A stretch of 64,000 bases of DNA, taken from Alkalibacter rhizosphaerae. GTDB taxonomy: Bacteria; Bacillota; Clostridia; Eubacteriales; Alkalibacteraceae. The translations under genes were made by a program, and so were the position numbers. The DNA lies in assembly GCF_017352215.1 (NCBI RefSeq), contig NZ_CP071444.1, forward strand, positions 1,674,001 through 1,738,000. Direction: 5' to 3'. Under the pieces are notes generated by a model, which saw nothing but the letters and a program-made list of their open reading frames with translations, was not told where the DNA came from and made no database searches. Positions 54,331 through 62,078 of the stretch are shown one piece after another (the first letter of the stretch is position 1; the number at the start of each line of letters is the position of its first letter).

Positions 54331-55020
54331 ATGAATCCGTATGCGGATGATCTATTTGAAGTAAAGGGCATTGGCGGCTGGTTGGTTGCCATGCTGTTGG
54401 CTTTCTTCGGTGTCTTGGCTGTCTTGACACATATGATGTTGGGCTGGACCGAGCTTAACAGTTTGAGTATTTATGTTACCGTTTCCATTTATCTGGTGTT
54501 GGCGTTGGGAGTCTTGTTCTTTGTATTGTTCCTGACTTCTTATGCAGCAAAATCCAGGTTGACCCAAGGTTATGCCGTCGCAGCAGGCATCTACATGTTC
54601 TGTTTTGCACTGATCGATCTGTTTTATTTCGAGCAGTTGACCCTTCTTGGTTTCGGCCGATTTGTCGTCCTGGGCGTCTTTTCCCTGGCCTGGATGCTGT
54701 ATTTCAGCTTGTCGGAGCGGGTGGCCAATACCTTCACAAAGAATTACGGAAGCTCCATGCGGTCTTTTCTGGGCAAGCTGTTGATCTCCATTTTTGCCTT
54801 GTTGGCAGTGATCCACATTGCACTGGTCATCATGGTGGAGGGGATCTGGCAGACCATCGTGACGCTGATCCTGCCGGTACTTTCCGAGATCTACTGGTTT
54901 ATCCGAATGTGGATGGATCAAGGTTTTCTCAATCCCTTCACGTCCATGTTGATCTTGTACGTTCTTGGGATCGCACTGCCCTTCTTCCTGGTGGCCCTGT
55001 ACGCACCGGAAAGAGACTGA
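54331..55020 (+). CDS. DUF2569-like membrane protein
   Basis: A 229-residue protein with about six hydrophobic segments. The N-terminal GIGGWLVAML is the DUF2569 signature. The protein is longer than the usual 150 residues because of additional helices at the end. ATG 54331 follows AAGGGTGG; the frame also opens at a GTG (54319) upstream of that site. Single-gene unit between a promoter and a terminator. Function unknown. Confidence 0.72.
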   Translation: MNPYADDLFEVKGIGGWLVAMLLAFFGVLAVLTHMMLGWTELNSLSIYVTVSIYLVLALGVLFFVLFLTSYAAKSRLTQGYAVAAGIYMFCFALIDLFYFEQLTLLGFGRFVVLGVFSLAWMLYFSLSERVANTFTKNYGSSMRSFLGKLLISIFALLAVIHIALVIMVEGIWQTIVTLILPVLSEIYWFIRMWMDQGFLNPFTSMLILYVLGIALPFFLVALYAPERD

Positions 55021-55030
55021 TCGACAAAAC

Positions 55031-55062
55031 AAAAAGGCATTCGCGGTCGAATGTCTTTTTTT
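55031..55062 (+). terminator. intrinsic terminator
   Basis: AGGCATTCG pairs with CGAATGTCT around CGGT, followed by a run of T. Confidence 0.75.
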
Positions 55063-55150
55063 TATGCAGTATCGTGTGATAGGGGTTGAAATGGGTATAA
55101 AATCAGCGACGTTTGAAAATGAAATAATTTTTCCATGAAGGGGGAGAAAC

Positions 55151-55531
55151 ATGGATCAGGAATTGTGGATGAAAAGCATCGAATTTCACGGACACGAATG
55201 TCCGGGTCTGGCCATCGGATTTCGGGCCTGCCAAATCGCAAAGGAAGCCTTGGAAATTGAAACACTGGAAGAGGCGGACATCGCTTGCATCAGCGAAACG
55301 GAAAAATGCCCCGTGGATGCGGTGCGGTTTTTGTTTGGATGTACGGAAGAGAGGAATCTGACAATCAAAAGAAATGGGGTCCCGGCATTTTCATTCATGA
55401 ACCATGAAAACGGCATGGGGATCCGGGTAATGTTCAAAGGGATCAAAGAGGAATTGGACCGAGAAGAAATGAAACGGAAGATCCTGCAGGATCCATGGGA
55501 GGAGTTTTTCTGGTTGATGGACCTGATTTGA
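55151..55531 (+). CDS. FmdE-family protein (short form)
   Basis: A 126-residue protein. FHGHECPGLAIGFRAC and KCPVDAVRFLFGCT are the FmdE core; the C-terminal zinc finger of longer members is missing. FmdE proteins accompany molybdenum/tungsten formylmethanofuran dehydrogenases and other metal enzymes, and their direct role is unknown. GGGGGAG precedes ATG. It is a single-gene unit. Confidence 0.88.
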   Translation: MDQELWMKSIEFHGHECPGLAIGFRACQIAKEALEIETLEEADIACISETEKCPVDAVRFLFGCTEERNLTIKRNGVPAFSFMNHENGMGIRVMFKGIKEELDREEMKRKILQDPWEEFFWLMDLI

Positions 55532-55546
55532 TGCAAAATAGAAATC

Positions 55547-55574
55547 AAGACACCGGGAAAAGCCGGTGTCTTTT
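55547..55574. terminator. terminator between FmdE and SRAP genes
   Basis: AAGACACCGG (55547-55556) pairs with CCGGTGTCTT (55563-55572), then TTTTG; the A-rich side gives a weaker reverse signal. Confidence 0.85.
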
Positions 55575-55579
55575 GCATG

Positions 55580-56161
55580 TCAAGAGGAAACTTTCCACTG
55601 TAATTCCTTTGTGGAAATATCCATCAGATCCCCTACAGGCGGTGCTTGATCCAGCCAGGCTTCCCGGTGTTCTTTCGGCACGATGACGGGCATCCGGTCG
55701 TGGATAAAGGAAATCGACGGAGAGGCCGGCATGGTCAAAATAACAAAGACGGGGAGCTCCAAATCTTTTTCCATCCGGTACAAGCCGGCCATATAGATGG
55801 GTTCTTTTTTTCCGATGGCATATTTTTCTTTTTTCTTGTCTACGGTCCGCCACTCAAAAAACCAGCTGGCAGGGATCAGACAGCGGTTTTGGCTGTAGGG
55901 GGTTCGAAAAGTAGGCTTCTGGTTTGCCGTTTCCACCCGGGCATTGATCAGATGACCTTTGCCCTGGAATCCTTTAAAACCCCAGGCCATGGCTTGGGGT
56001 ACGTCCTTGGTAAGGACGGGAACCACGTTGGTGGGAAAGATCTCTCCCGTTTTCAGATCGATGGGGTTGCCCACCGCCTTGGATCGATCTTCAATGTCCT
56101 TGATGATTTTTTTGATCTCCCGTTCTTCCTGGTCATCGGCGATAAAGTATCTTCCGCACAT
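55580..56161 (-). CDS. yedK: SRAP/YedK-type DNA abasic-site shield protein
   Basis: A 193-residue protein. Starting at ATG 56161 puts the catalytic cysteine at residue 2 (MCGRY), as required; it bonds covalently to abasic sites in single-stranded DNA. N in PTNVVPV, the Glu in WFFEWR and the His in FIHDRMPVIV complete the HMCES/YedK active site. AGGATGGA precedes ATG. Last gene of the XRE-ImmA operon, two bases after the small protein, which puts it in a DNA-damage response with DinB. Confidence 0.93.
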   Translation of the reverse strand: MCGRYFIADDQEEREIKKIIKDIEDRSKAVGNPIDLKTGEIFPTNVVPVLTKDVPQAMAWGFKGFQGKGHLINARVETANQKPTFRTPYSQNRCLIPASWFFEWRTVDKKKEKYAIGKKEPIYMAGLYRMEKDLELPVFVILTMPASPSISFIHDRMPVIVPKEHREAWLDQAPPVGDLMDISTKELQWKVSS

Positions 56162-56163
56162 GG

Positions 56164-56436
56164 TCATCCATCCTTTCTTTCCAGAAACCACTTGCCGGGG
56201 GACGGCTGGCTGATTTCCGTATTTCGTTCAAAAAACAGGTATCGCTTTCGGTTGCTGATCTGTACCGTATACCGATCTCCCTGGCCGCCGGCCTTTTGGG
56301 CAGGGGCGGGCCGAACTTCCAGCACCTTGTCGATGACGTATTCCCGGCCGTCTTCCCAGACCAGGGAACGGGGCAGAAGAGAGCCTTCCTGGTCAAAGGT
56401 GACGGTAACAGGTACGTATACTTTGGAAGGATGCAT
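56164..56436 (-). CDS. small conserved protein of the DinB locus
   Basis: A 90-residue basic protein, beta-rich by composition (VYVPVTVTFDQEG, EYVIDKVLEVRP, RYTVQISNRKRYLFFE). Similar small proteins sit beside Y-family polymerase genes in other clostridia, to my recollection. No known domain is visible. It lies between the ImmA/IrrE gene (six bases) and SRAP, all on one transcript. Confidence 0.7.
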   Translation of the reverse strand: MHPSKVYVPVTVTFDQEGSLLPRSLVWEDGREYVIDKVLEVRPAPAQKAGGQGDRYTVQISNRKRYLFFERNTEISQPSPGKWFLERKDG

Positions 56437-56442
56437 AAAACA

Positions 56443-56988
56443 TCACTCCTTCTCGGAATAATTTTTTAAAAAGTTGGAGGAGGAAACAAAGGGAGGGTCC
56501 ACCACTTTGTATCCTTTTCGTTTCAATACCCGAAACTTGAAGTCCAAAAGCTCCGCCGGAACCTTCAACTTGGCGGCCGCCTGGAAAAAGGACAGGTCGT
56601 CGTTCAGCAAAGAAAGAACCTTGCTGTCTTCCAGCAACAGATCTGCGGCAAAGATATTCGCCTCGTATTCATAAACGGAGGTCTCGTCAAAAAGAACAAA
56701 ATCATGAAAGGAATGAAGACCGGAGGCTTTTCGGTGGAGGATGCCATGGCCCAGTTCGTGGGCCAGAATGATCCGCTGCAAGGCTTCCGGCAGGTCCTCG
56801 TTCAAGACGATGGCCTGCTTCCTGGACTGGTAGAGATAAAAGCCCTTGCAGTCTTCCGGATGGGAACCCATGGGGGAAAAGAGCAAAGATATGCCTAGAA
56901 GGCGACACAGCCGGAAGGGGTCCGATTCCCTGTATTTATTTTGGATCCGTTTCACTTCTTTTGAGATGAGGGAGATGGACAGGCTCAT
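56443..56988 (-). CDS. ImmA/IrrE-family metallopeptidase
   Basis: A 181-residue protein. HELGH (77-81) is the zinc motif, and EYEANIFAADLLL provides the downstream Glu ligand seen in ImmA and IrrE. Such peptidases cut a cognate XRE repressor (ImmR, DdrO) and thereby derepress mobile-element or DNA-damage genes. It is coupled to the XRE gene by an ATGA overlap (56985-56988), a near-universal arrangement for these pairs. No prophage or ICE genes are near. Confidence 0.92.
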   Translation of the reverse strand: MSLSISLISKEVKRIQNKYRESDPFRLCRLLGISLLFSPMGSHPEDCKGFYLYQSRKQAIVLNEDLPEALQRIILAHELGHGILHRKASGLHSFHDFVLFDETSVYEYEANIFAADLLLEDSKVLSLLNDDLSFFQAAAKLKVPAELLDFKFRVLKRKGYKVVDPPFVSSSNFLKNYSEKE

Positions 56989-57422
56989 GGTTTCTGCTTT
57001 CCGGGAGCATAGGTTTTTCTGGATTCTTCCTTGCAGGTGACATAAGCGGTCATCACTGCTTCAAAAAAAGCGTCCTTGGCTTCCTGGGACAGGCTTCCAC
57101 CGGCAAACAGGGCCATGTTTTTTTCCAAAAGTTCCCGTGCTTCCTTTTCTCCCGTCGCTCCATAGGTTTGGTATACATTTTCCAGATGGATGTCTTTCGT
57201 CAGGCCCTCTTGAGGATCTTCCGCCGTTTCGCTTAGAAGGTAGTCCGTGGATACACCCAGGACTTTTGCCAAACGTCTGGCAGTGGATCCCCGGGGTTTG
57301 GACTGGTTGGTTTCGTAGGAAGTGATGGAACGCTGGGACAAGCCGGCTTCCTTTGCCAGTGTATCCTGGCTCAGCCCCAGGATCTCTCTTGCCTGTCTTA
57401 CTTTTTCTCCAAAGGTTTTCAT
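56985..57422 (-). CDS. XRE-family repressor, probable ImmA substrate
   Basis: A 145-residue protein. Residues 1-65 hold an HTH_3 domain (LSQDTLAKEAGLSQRSITSYE), and the C-terminal 75 residues form a helical tail that could be the dimerisation and cleavage region. ATG 57422 follows AAAGGTGG by five bases; a longer frame to 57431 lacks spacing. Its gene starts just beside the operator array, so autoregulation is likely. Divergent from dinB. Confidence 0.9.
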   Translation of the reverse strand: MKTFGEKVRQAREILGLSQDTLAKEAGLSQRSITSYETNQSKPRGSTARRLAKVLGVSTDYLLSETAEDPQEGLTKDIHLENVYQTYGATGEKEARELLEKNMALFAGGSLSQEAKDAFFEAVMTAYVTCKEESRKTYAPGKQKP

Positions 57423-57448
57423 AAAAACCACCTTTCACAATACATTGT

Positions 57449-57544
57449 AACTTCATAAAACTTCATAAAAAATGCTTGACGGTTCTTTCAAGACGGTGCT
57501 ATGATCGAGATAGAAGTTGCAAGAAGTTAAATTCATCATACTTC
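57449..57544. promoter_or_regulatory. operator array: five GAAGTT-type half-sites around the dinB promoter
   Basis: AACTTC at 57449-57454 and 57459-57464 (ten bases apart), GAAGTT at 57513-57518 and 57523-57528 (again ten apart), and ACTTC at 57540-57544. Three copies of ACTTCATAAAA (57450, 57460, 57540) are exact. One pair lies before the -35 box and the opposite-orientation pair at the start of transcription. This fits cooperative binding or looping by the adjacent XRE protein. Confidence 0.75.
57476..57505 (+). promoter_or_regulatory. dinB promoter
   Basis: TTGACG (57476-57481), 18-base spacer, TATGAT (57500-57505). It is bracketed by the operator half-sites. A weak opposing promoter for the XRE gene may use TACAAT (minus strand, 57444-57449). 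Confidence 0.7.
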
Positions 57545-57586
57545 ATAAAAGGAAAAAAGTCAAGAAGGGTTGGAGGTGAAAACAGG

Positions 57587-58828
57587 GTGGGATTGAGGAC
57601 GATTTTACACAGCGATTTGAATGGGTTTTATGCATCCGTGGAGATCATGCTGAACCCAAGCCTGCGGGGAAAAGCGGTGGCTGTTTGCGGCAGCACCCAG
57701 GAGCGGCACGGGATCGTACTGGCTAAATCGGAGCTGGCGAAAAAAGCGGGGATCAAAACCGGAATGGTGAACTGGGAAGCCCGGCAAAAATGCCCGGACT
57801 TGATCGTGGTGCCTCCCCAGTACGACCAATATTTAAAATACTCCAAACTCACCCAGGAGATCTACCGCCGGTTTACGGACAAGGTGGAACCTTTCGGCAT
57901 GGACGAATGCTGGCTGGATGTGACGGAAAGCGTGGGGATCTTCGGATCGGGAATGGACATTGCCCGGGAAATAAAAGAGACGGTGAAAAAGGAGTTGGGG
58001 CTTACCGTAAGCATTGGCCTTTCCTTCAACAAGATTTTTGCCAAACTGGGATCCGACATGAAAAAGCCGGATGCCATCACCGTCGTGGACGAAGGGACTT
58101 TTCGGGAAAAGGTGTGGCCCCTGCCTGTGGATGAACTGATCTATGTGGGAAGGTCCACCCGAAACAAGTTGGCAAAATACGGCATATGCACCATTGGACA
58201 GCTGGCCCGGGCGGATGCGGAACTGCTTCAGCGGGTTCTGGGAAAAAATGGAATCCGTATTTGGATCTACGCCAATGGAAGGGACATTTCCAGAGTCATG
58301 GAGACGGGATGGGAATCCCCCGTCAAATCCATCGGACACGGCATCACCTGCACGGCAGACCTGAAAAACGACCTGGAAGTGTGGAAGGTGCTGTTGGAAC
58401 TGTCCCAGGATGTGGGACACCGTTTGAGGACCCACGAACTGTGTGCAGGAGGGGTGGAGTTGACGGTAAAAGACAGCGGACTTCATGCTCGACAGTTTCA
58501 AACCCGGCTGGCGGTCCCCACCCAAAGCCCCATGGAGATCGGAAAAACGGCCAAGATCCTTTTTGAAAAAAACCATCACTGGGAGATGACGGTGCGGGCC
58601 GTAACGGTACGGGCAATAAATCTGATGGACTGGAACGATCCCCGGCAGATTCACTTGCTGGATGACATGGCAAAACGGCAAAAACAGGAGCGGTTGGAAG
58701 ATGCGGTGGAGGAGATCCGAAGGCGGTTTGGAAAACGGGCGGTCCACTCTGCCCTTTTAATGGGGGACATCAAAATACCGGACAGCAAAATCCATCAAGT
58801 GGTGTTGCCCGGCATGATGCACGAGTAG
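57587..58828 (+). CDS. dinB: Y-family DNA polymerase (DinB/Pol IV type)
   Basis: A 413-residue translesion polymerase. Asp10 in HSDLNGFYASVE, and Asp106-Glu107 in GMDECWLDV, are the metal-binding residues. The little finger occupies roughly 245-350, and a long tail (about 60 residues) follows. GTG 57587 follows GGAGGTG by eight bases; TTG 57593 is too far. The gene shares its regulatory region with the XRE-ImmA operon, so expression on damage is likely. GTGGGATTGAGGACG differs from the usual start, as do other members of the Clostridia group. Confidence 0.93.
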   Translation: MGLRTILHSDLNGFYASVEIMLNPSLRGKAVAVCGSTQERHGIVLAKSELAKKAGIKTGMVNWEARQKCPDLIVVPPQYDQYLKYSKLTQEIYRRFTDKVEPFGMDECWLDVTESVGIFGSGMDIAREIKETVKKELGLTVSIGLSFNKIFAKLGSDMKKPDAITVVDEGTFREKVWPLPVDELIYVGRSTRNKLAKYGICTIGQLARADAELLQRVLGKNGIRIWIYANGRDISRVMETGWESPVKSIGHGITCTADLKNDLEVWKVLLELSQDVGHRLRTHELCAGGVELTVKDSGLHARQFQTRLAVPTQSPMEIGKTAKILFEKNHHWEMTVRAVTVRAINLMDWNDPRQIHLLDDMAKRQKQERLEDAVEEIRRRFGKRAVHSALLMGDIKIPDSKIHQVVLPGMMHE

Positions 58829-58906
58829 AAGAAGGGGGCCGTCCGTTGACGGCACGGCCATTGTATGATTAAATCGAAGAAGAGAAACAATGGAAGGAGC
58901 GATGGA

Positions 58907-59869
58907 ATGGACATGCTGAAAAACATGGATCCCCAATTGAAGCGGGTTTTCGAAAACATGGCGAAAGGTCCGGAAGAAATGGATCTTCTGGCGTCGAGAA
59001 ATCGAATGCATGAAGTATTTCAGGGAATGGGAGACCTGGCGCCGAAAAACGAAAACGTTCGAGAGTGGGAGGAGAAGATCCCCGGTTTGGGAGAAGCGCC
59101 AAAAGTACGGGTGAAAGTGTATGAACCGGAAGAGGCGGAAGAAGACCTTCTGCCTGCACTACTTTTTTTGCATGCCGGAGGGTTCTTTTTAGGCATGCCG
59201 GAAATGAGCGACGAGCTCTGCCGAAATTTAGCAGAATTTGTGGAATGCAAAGTGGTCAGCGTGGATTATCGGTTGGCACCCGAACATCCCTATCCGGCGG
59301 CGGTGGAAGACAGCTATGCCGCCCTGGAGTGGATCTTTCAAAACAGCAGCTCCCTGGATGTGGATCCGGAGCGGATCGCCATTTGCGGCGTCAGTGCGGG
59401 AGGATGTCTGGCCGCCGGTGTTGCCTTGATGGCACGGGACAAGGGTACCATTGATCCCTGCCTCCAGATGCTTCTTTATCCGGTATTGGATCATCGTCAC
59501 GTCACCGCCAGTTCCAGGGCCATCGATGACAGCCGGACTTGGACCACCGGGAAATCCAAAATGGCCTGGGAAGCTTACTTGGGTGATTTGAATGGGGATG
59601 TGCCTGCCTATGCATCGCCGGCCACATCGGAAGATCTAAAGGGATTGCCCAGGACATATATCGCCGCCTGTGAATTGGATATTCTTCGGGATGAAGCGGT
59701 GGAATACGCCCGCCGGCTCTACGAAGCGGAAGTGGCGACGGAACTCCATGTACTTCCCGGAACTTTTCATGCATTCGATGCCATCGTACCCAAGGCGGAC
59801 ATCTCCATTCGTTTTGAAGGAGAGATCATCCATGTACTCCAGGAGGTTTTTGAAAATGGAAAAGCGTAA
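58907..59869 (+). CDS. HSL-family esterase (alpha/beta hydrolase)
   Basis: A 320-residue esterase. HAGGFFLG is the oxyanion HGGG-type motif with the second Gly as Ala, GVSAGG holds the nucleophile serine, ELDILRDEA the aspartate and GTFHAFD the histidine. The N-terminal 60 residues form a lid. ATG 58907 follows AAGGAG by seven bases. It overlaps the next gene by 14 bases. Probably hydrolyses short esters. Confidence 0.9.
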   Translation: MDMLKNMDPQLKRVFENMAKGPEEMDLLASRNRMHEVFQGMGDLAPKNENVREWEEKIPGLGEAPKVRVKVYEPEEAEEDLLPALLFLHAGGFFLGMPEMSDELCRNLAEFVECKVVSVDYRLAPEHPYPAAVEDSYAALEWIFQNSSSLDVDPERIAICGVSAGGCLAAGVALMARDKGTIDPCLQMLLYPVLDHRHVTASSRAIDDSRTWTTGKSKMAWEAYLGDLNGDVPAYASPATSEDLKGLPRTYIAACELDILRDEAVEYARRLYEAEVATELHVLPGTFHAFDAIVPKADISIRFEGEIIHVLQEVFENGKA

Positions 59870-60209
59870 TGTTGCCACTTGCCCGGGGATCTGCAATCTG
59901 GCCCGATTGACCCAGGATTCGGCGGAAGTTTTTGCACAGGAAACAGAAGGTCATTTTGTCAAAACGGCGGGAAGAGCGGCCCAGGTGCGAAAAAAAGTGG
60001 CCGAAGCAAAAGGAGAAGATCGGGAATGGGTGTTGATCCAAGGCTGCGAAAATCACTGTGGAGAGAAGTTTTTGGCAAAAGAGGATATTGAAGCGAAAGC
60101 CATATTCACGGTTGCGGATACGGGCATCCATCGGGGAATCCATGTCGTTTATAGCGACGAGGACATCCAGTTTGTTGCCGGGGAGATCCACAAAAACATG
60201 CAAAAATGA
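59856..60209 (+). CDS. putative zinc-binding protein (DGC-like)
   Basis: A 117-residue protein with paired cysteines: CPGIC near residue 9 and CENHC near residue 64. These fit the small zinc-binding family (DGC) whose members accompany redox or metal genes. No catalytic motif is visible. ATG lies inside the esterase gene, and its end overlaps the DUF429 gene by four bases, so the three genes form a coupled set. Confidence 0.7.
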   Translation: MEKRNVATCPGICNLARLTQDSAEVFAQETEGHFVKTAGRAAQVRKKVAEAKGEDREWVLIQGCENHCGEKFLAKEDIEAKAIFTVADTGIHRGIHVVYSDEDIQFVAGEIHKNMQK

Positions 60210-60943
60210 GTGTTCACCTGGGGATCGATGTATCCAAAGGCAAGTGGCTGGTAGTGGCGTTGGAAGAAAAAAAGGCATGGTGGAGACTTTGCCATACGTT
60301 GGAGGAATGTCTCCAGTCCTGGCCGGAAGCGACGACGGTACTGGTGGACATCCCTTTGGGTCTGCCGGAGAGCATCATGGACCAAAGACCGGAAAGTCAG
60401 GCCCGAAAGCAGTTGAAAGGAAAAGGATCCAGCGTTTTTCCCGTTCCCTGCAGGCAGGCTGTCTACACGAAGGAGAAGGAGCAAGCCAAACAGGTGAATC
60501 GGCAGATCCTGGGAAAGAGCATTTCCGAGCAGACCTGGAACATCATGGGAAAGATCCGTCACGCCGATGAATTTTTGCAGGAACATCCTACCTGGAAAAA
60601 CCGGATTTTGGAAAGCCATCCGGAGCTCTGTTTCGCCAAGTTTCGCGGAGGTGTCCCCGTATTGGAAAAGAAGACCACGGAAGAAGGAAGGCGGATCCGG
60701 GTCGAATTGCTGGAGAAAGTACTGCCAGGTATGAAAGCATTTTTGGAGGAAACGCTGGAAACCATGGAGAAGGGCCGCAGGGACGATCTGTTGGACGCAG
60801 CGTGTCTGGCGGTGGCGGGGAAGATCATGGGAAATAGCGGTGTTGGTCGGATCCCGGAAGGACCCCAAGACGATTCTCAAGGCATTCTCATGCAGATGGT
60901 ATATCCGAAATCAAAAATAGAAAAAAACAGATCAAAAAAATAA
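60206..60943 (+). CDS. DUF429 (RNase H-like) protein
   Basis: A 245-residue protein of the DUF429 family. LGIDVSKGKWLVV at the start and VDIPLGLPE (with acidic residues) are the RNase H-like core; ESHPELCFA and RRDDLLDAACLA follow in the family order. Nuclease activity is suspected but unproven. A four-base overlap (ATGA) links it to the zinc-binding gene. Confidence 0.88.
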   Translation: MSVHLGIDVSKGKWLVVALEEKKAWWRLCHTLEECLQSWPEATTVLVDIPLGLPESIMDQRPESQARKQLKGKGSSVFPVPCRQAVYTKEKEQAKQVNRQILGKSISEQTWNIMGKIRHADEFLQEHPTWKNRILESHPELCFAKFRGGVPVLEKKTTEEGRRIRVELLEKVLPGMKAFLEETLETMEKGRRDDLLDAACLAVAGKIMGNSGVGRIPEGPQDDSQGILMQMVYPKSKIEKNRSKK

Positions 60944-60971
60944 CAGCAGTTTTTTCCGCTGTTATTTTTTC
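60941..60971. terminator. bidirectional terminator
   Basis: TAACAGC (60941-60947) pairs with GCTGTTA (60958-60964), followed by TTTTTT; between DUF429 and the convergent sulfur cluster. Confidence 0.75.
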
Positions 60972-60982
60972 TATGTTTTTTT

Positions 60983-61536
60983 CTATAATCCGGATACTTC
61001 CAACACGACCATGAGCATGGCCAACACTCCTGCAAAGGGAATGGTGTAGTGAAGGGGATTGCCCTTCATGGAATCGAACAGGGTTTGGTTGCTGCATCGG
61101 TCTTCCACCAGGATCTTTTTTTCTTCAAGGTGGAGTACATGGAGGCAAAGAGTCCTGAACCGAGGACGATGCCGGCCAGTCCCCCCAGCAACCCATCCAT
61201 GGATCCGTTTCCTACAGCACCGGCGATGGTGCCGGGACAATATCCCAACGTCCCGAATCCGATGCCAAAGATCAATCCGCCGATGACGGCGTTGCGGATG
61301 GATCCGCCCTTTGGGGAGAGCTTGATCTTGCCCTTGGGATAAAGGATGCTGATCCCCAGCATGGTAACGATGACGGCAGACAACATGATCTTCAACACGG
61401 TGAAATCCGTCAGTCGAAGCTGGGCCATGATGATGTCGTATTTTGTGACTCCTCCCTTTTGCAAAAAGAAACCGAATAGAACACCCATGGCCAAACCGAG
61501 AAACAATTGTTTTTGGTTGTTTTTTATATTATCCAT
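60983..61536 (-). CDS. YeeE/YedE-family transporter half (frameshifted)
   Basis: A membrane protein of about 184 residues once repaired, with four or five helices. GYCPGTIAGAVGNG is the conserved cysteine loop of YeeE/YedE sulfur-compound transporters. The annotated frame stops at 61066, but the other frame continues with ILVEDRCSNQTLF and a final helix to 60983. Adding one T to the T7 run at 61116-61122 joins them. GGAGACC precedes ATG. The second half-transporter is nine bases upstream. Confidence 0.82.
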
Positions 61537-61545
61537 GGCGGTCTC

Positions 61546-62058
61546 CTAAAATCCGTAGATCAGATAGGCGGAAAGGATACCGCCTACAAAGAAGGAAACG
61601 GCGGCAGCCCAGCTGATCAGCGATAATTGGCTGGTTCCGCTGATGCCGTGTCCACTGGTACAGCCACCGGCCCACCGGGAGCCGATACCCAAGACGATGC
61701 CCCCGAAAAGAGCCACTAAAAATCGTATAAAGAAACTTCCGGAAATCTCTCCGGCCCACATGGCAGGAACGAATTCAAGGCGAAAATCCTTGGAAAGGAG
61801 GGAACTGAGCAAGGATCCCAAGACGATTCCCACCACCAGCATGAAGCCCCAGTCCACGGTCGGCGTTGTCTTTTGATAATATTCATTGTTGTCTACTTTA
61901 TCCCGGTTGAAGACCCTTTGGATCATGCCGCTTGCCTTTGCAAAACTGGTGGATGCGCCAAGGGTTTTCCCAGAGAGAAGCATGGCTGCCAGGTTCAACA
62001 GGCCGATAAGGGCTCCCACCACGTAGGGAGACCACCGTGTCATGGTTAAAAAATTCAT
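61546..62058 (-). CDS. YeeE/YedE-family transporter half
   Basis: A 170-residue membrane protein. GCTSGHGISG holds the conserved cysteine that handles sulfur compounds (thiosulfate or persulfide) in this family. Together with the other half it makes a full YeeE-like transporter. Next to it lies the MBL-rhodanese gene, which supports sulfur import and trafficking. Confidence 0.9.
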   Translation of the reverse strand: MNFLTMTRWSPYVVGALIGLLNLAAMLLSGKTLGASTSFAKASGMIQRVFNRDKVDNNEYYQKTTPTVDWGFMLVVGIVLGSLLSSLLSKDFRLEFVPAMWAGEISGSFFIRFLVALFGGIVLGIGSRWAGGCTSGHGISGTSQLSLISWAAAVSFFVGGILSAYLIYGF

Positions 62059-62078
62059 AGGATTCTCCTTCAGTGTCT

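Noticed and set aside
56443-57422. Prophage or ICE remnant suggested by ImmA/XRE pair.
   Set aside because: No integrase, relaxase, structural or attachment sequences are visible; neighbours are DNA repair and housekeeping genes.
61112-61124. Programmed -1 frameshift in the YeeE gene.
   Set aside because: Codon phase gives AAG-AAA-AAA-AGA rather than the A_AAA_AAG slip, and three other genes are broken in similar homopolymers, which favours sequence error.
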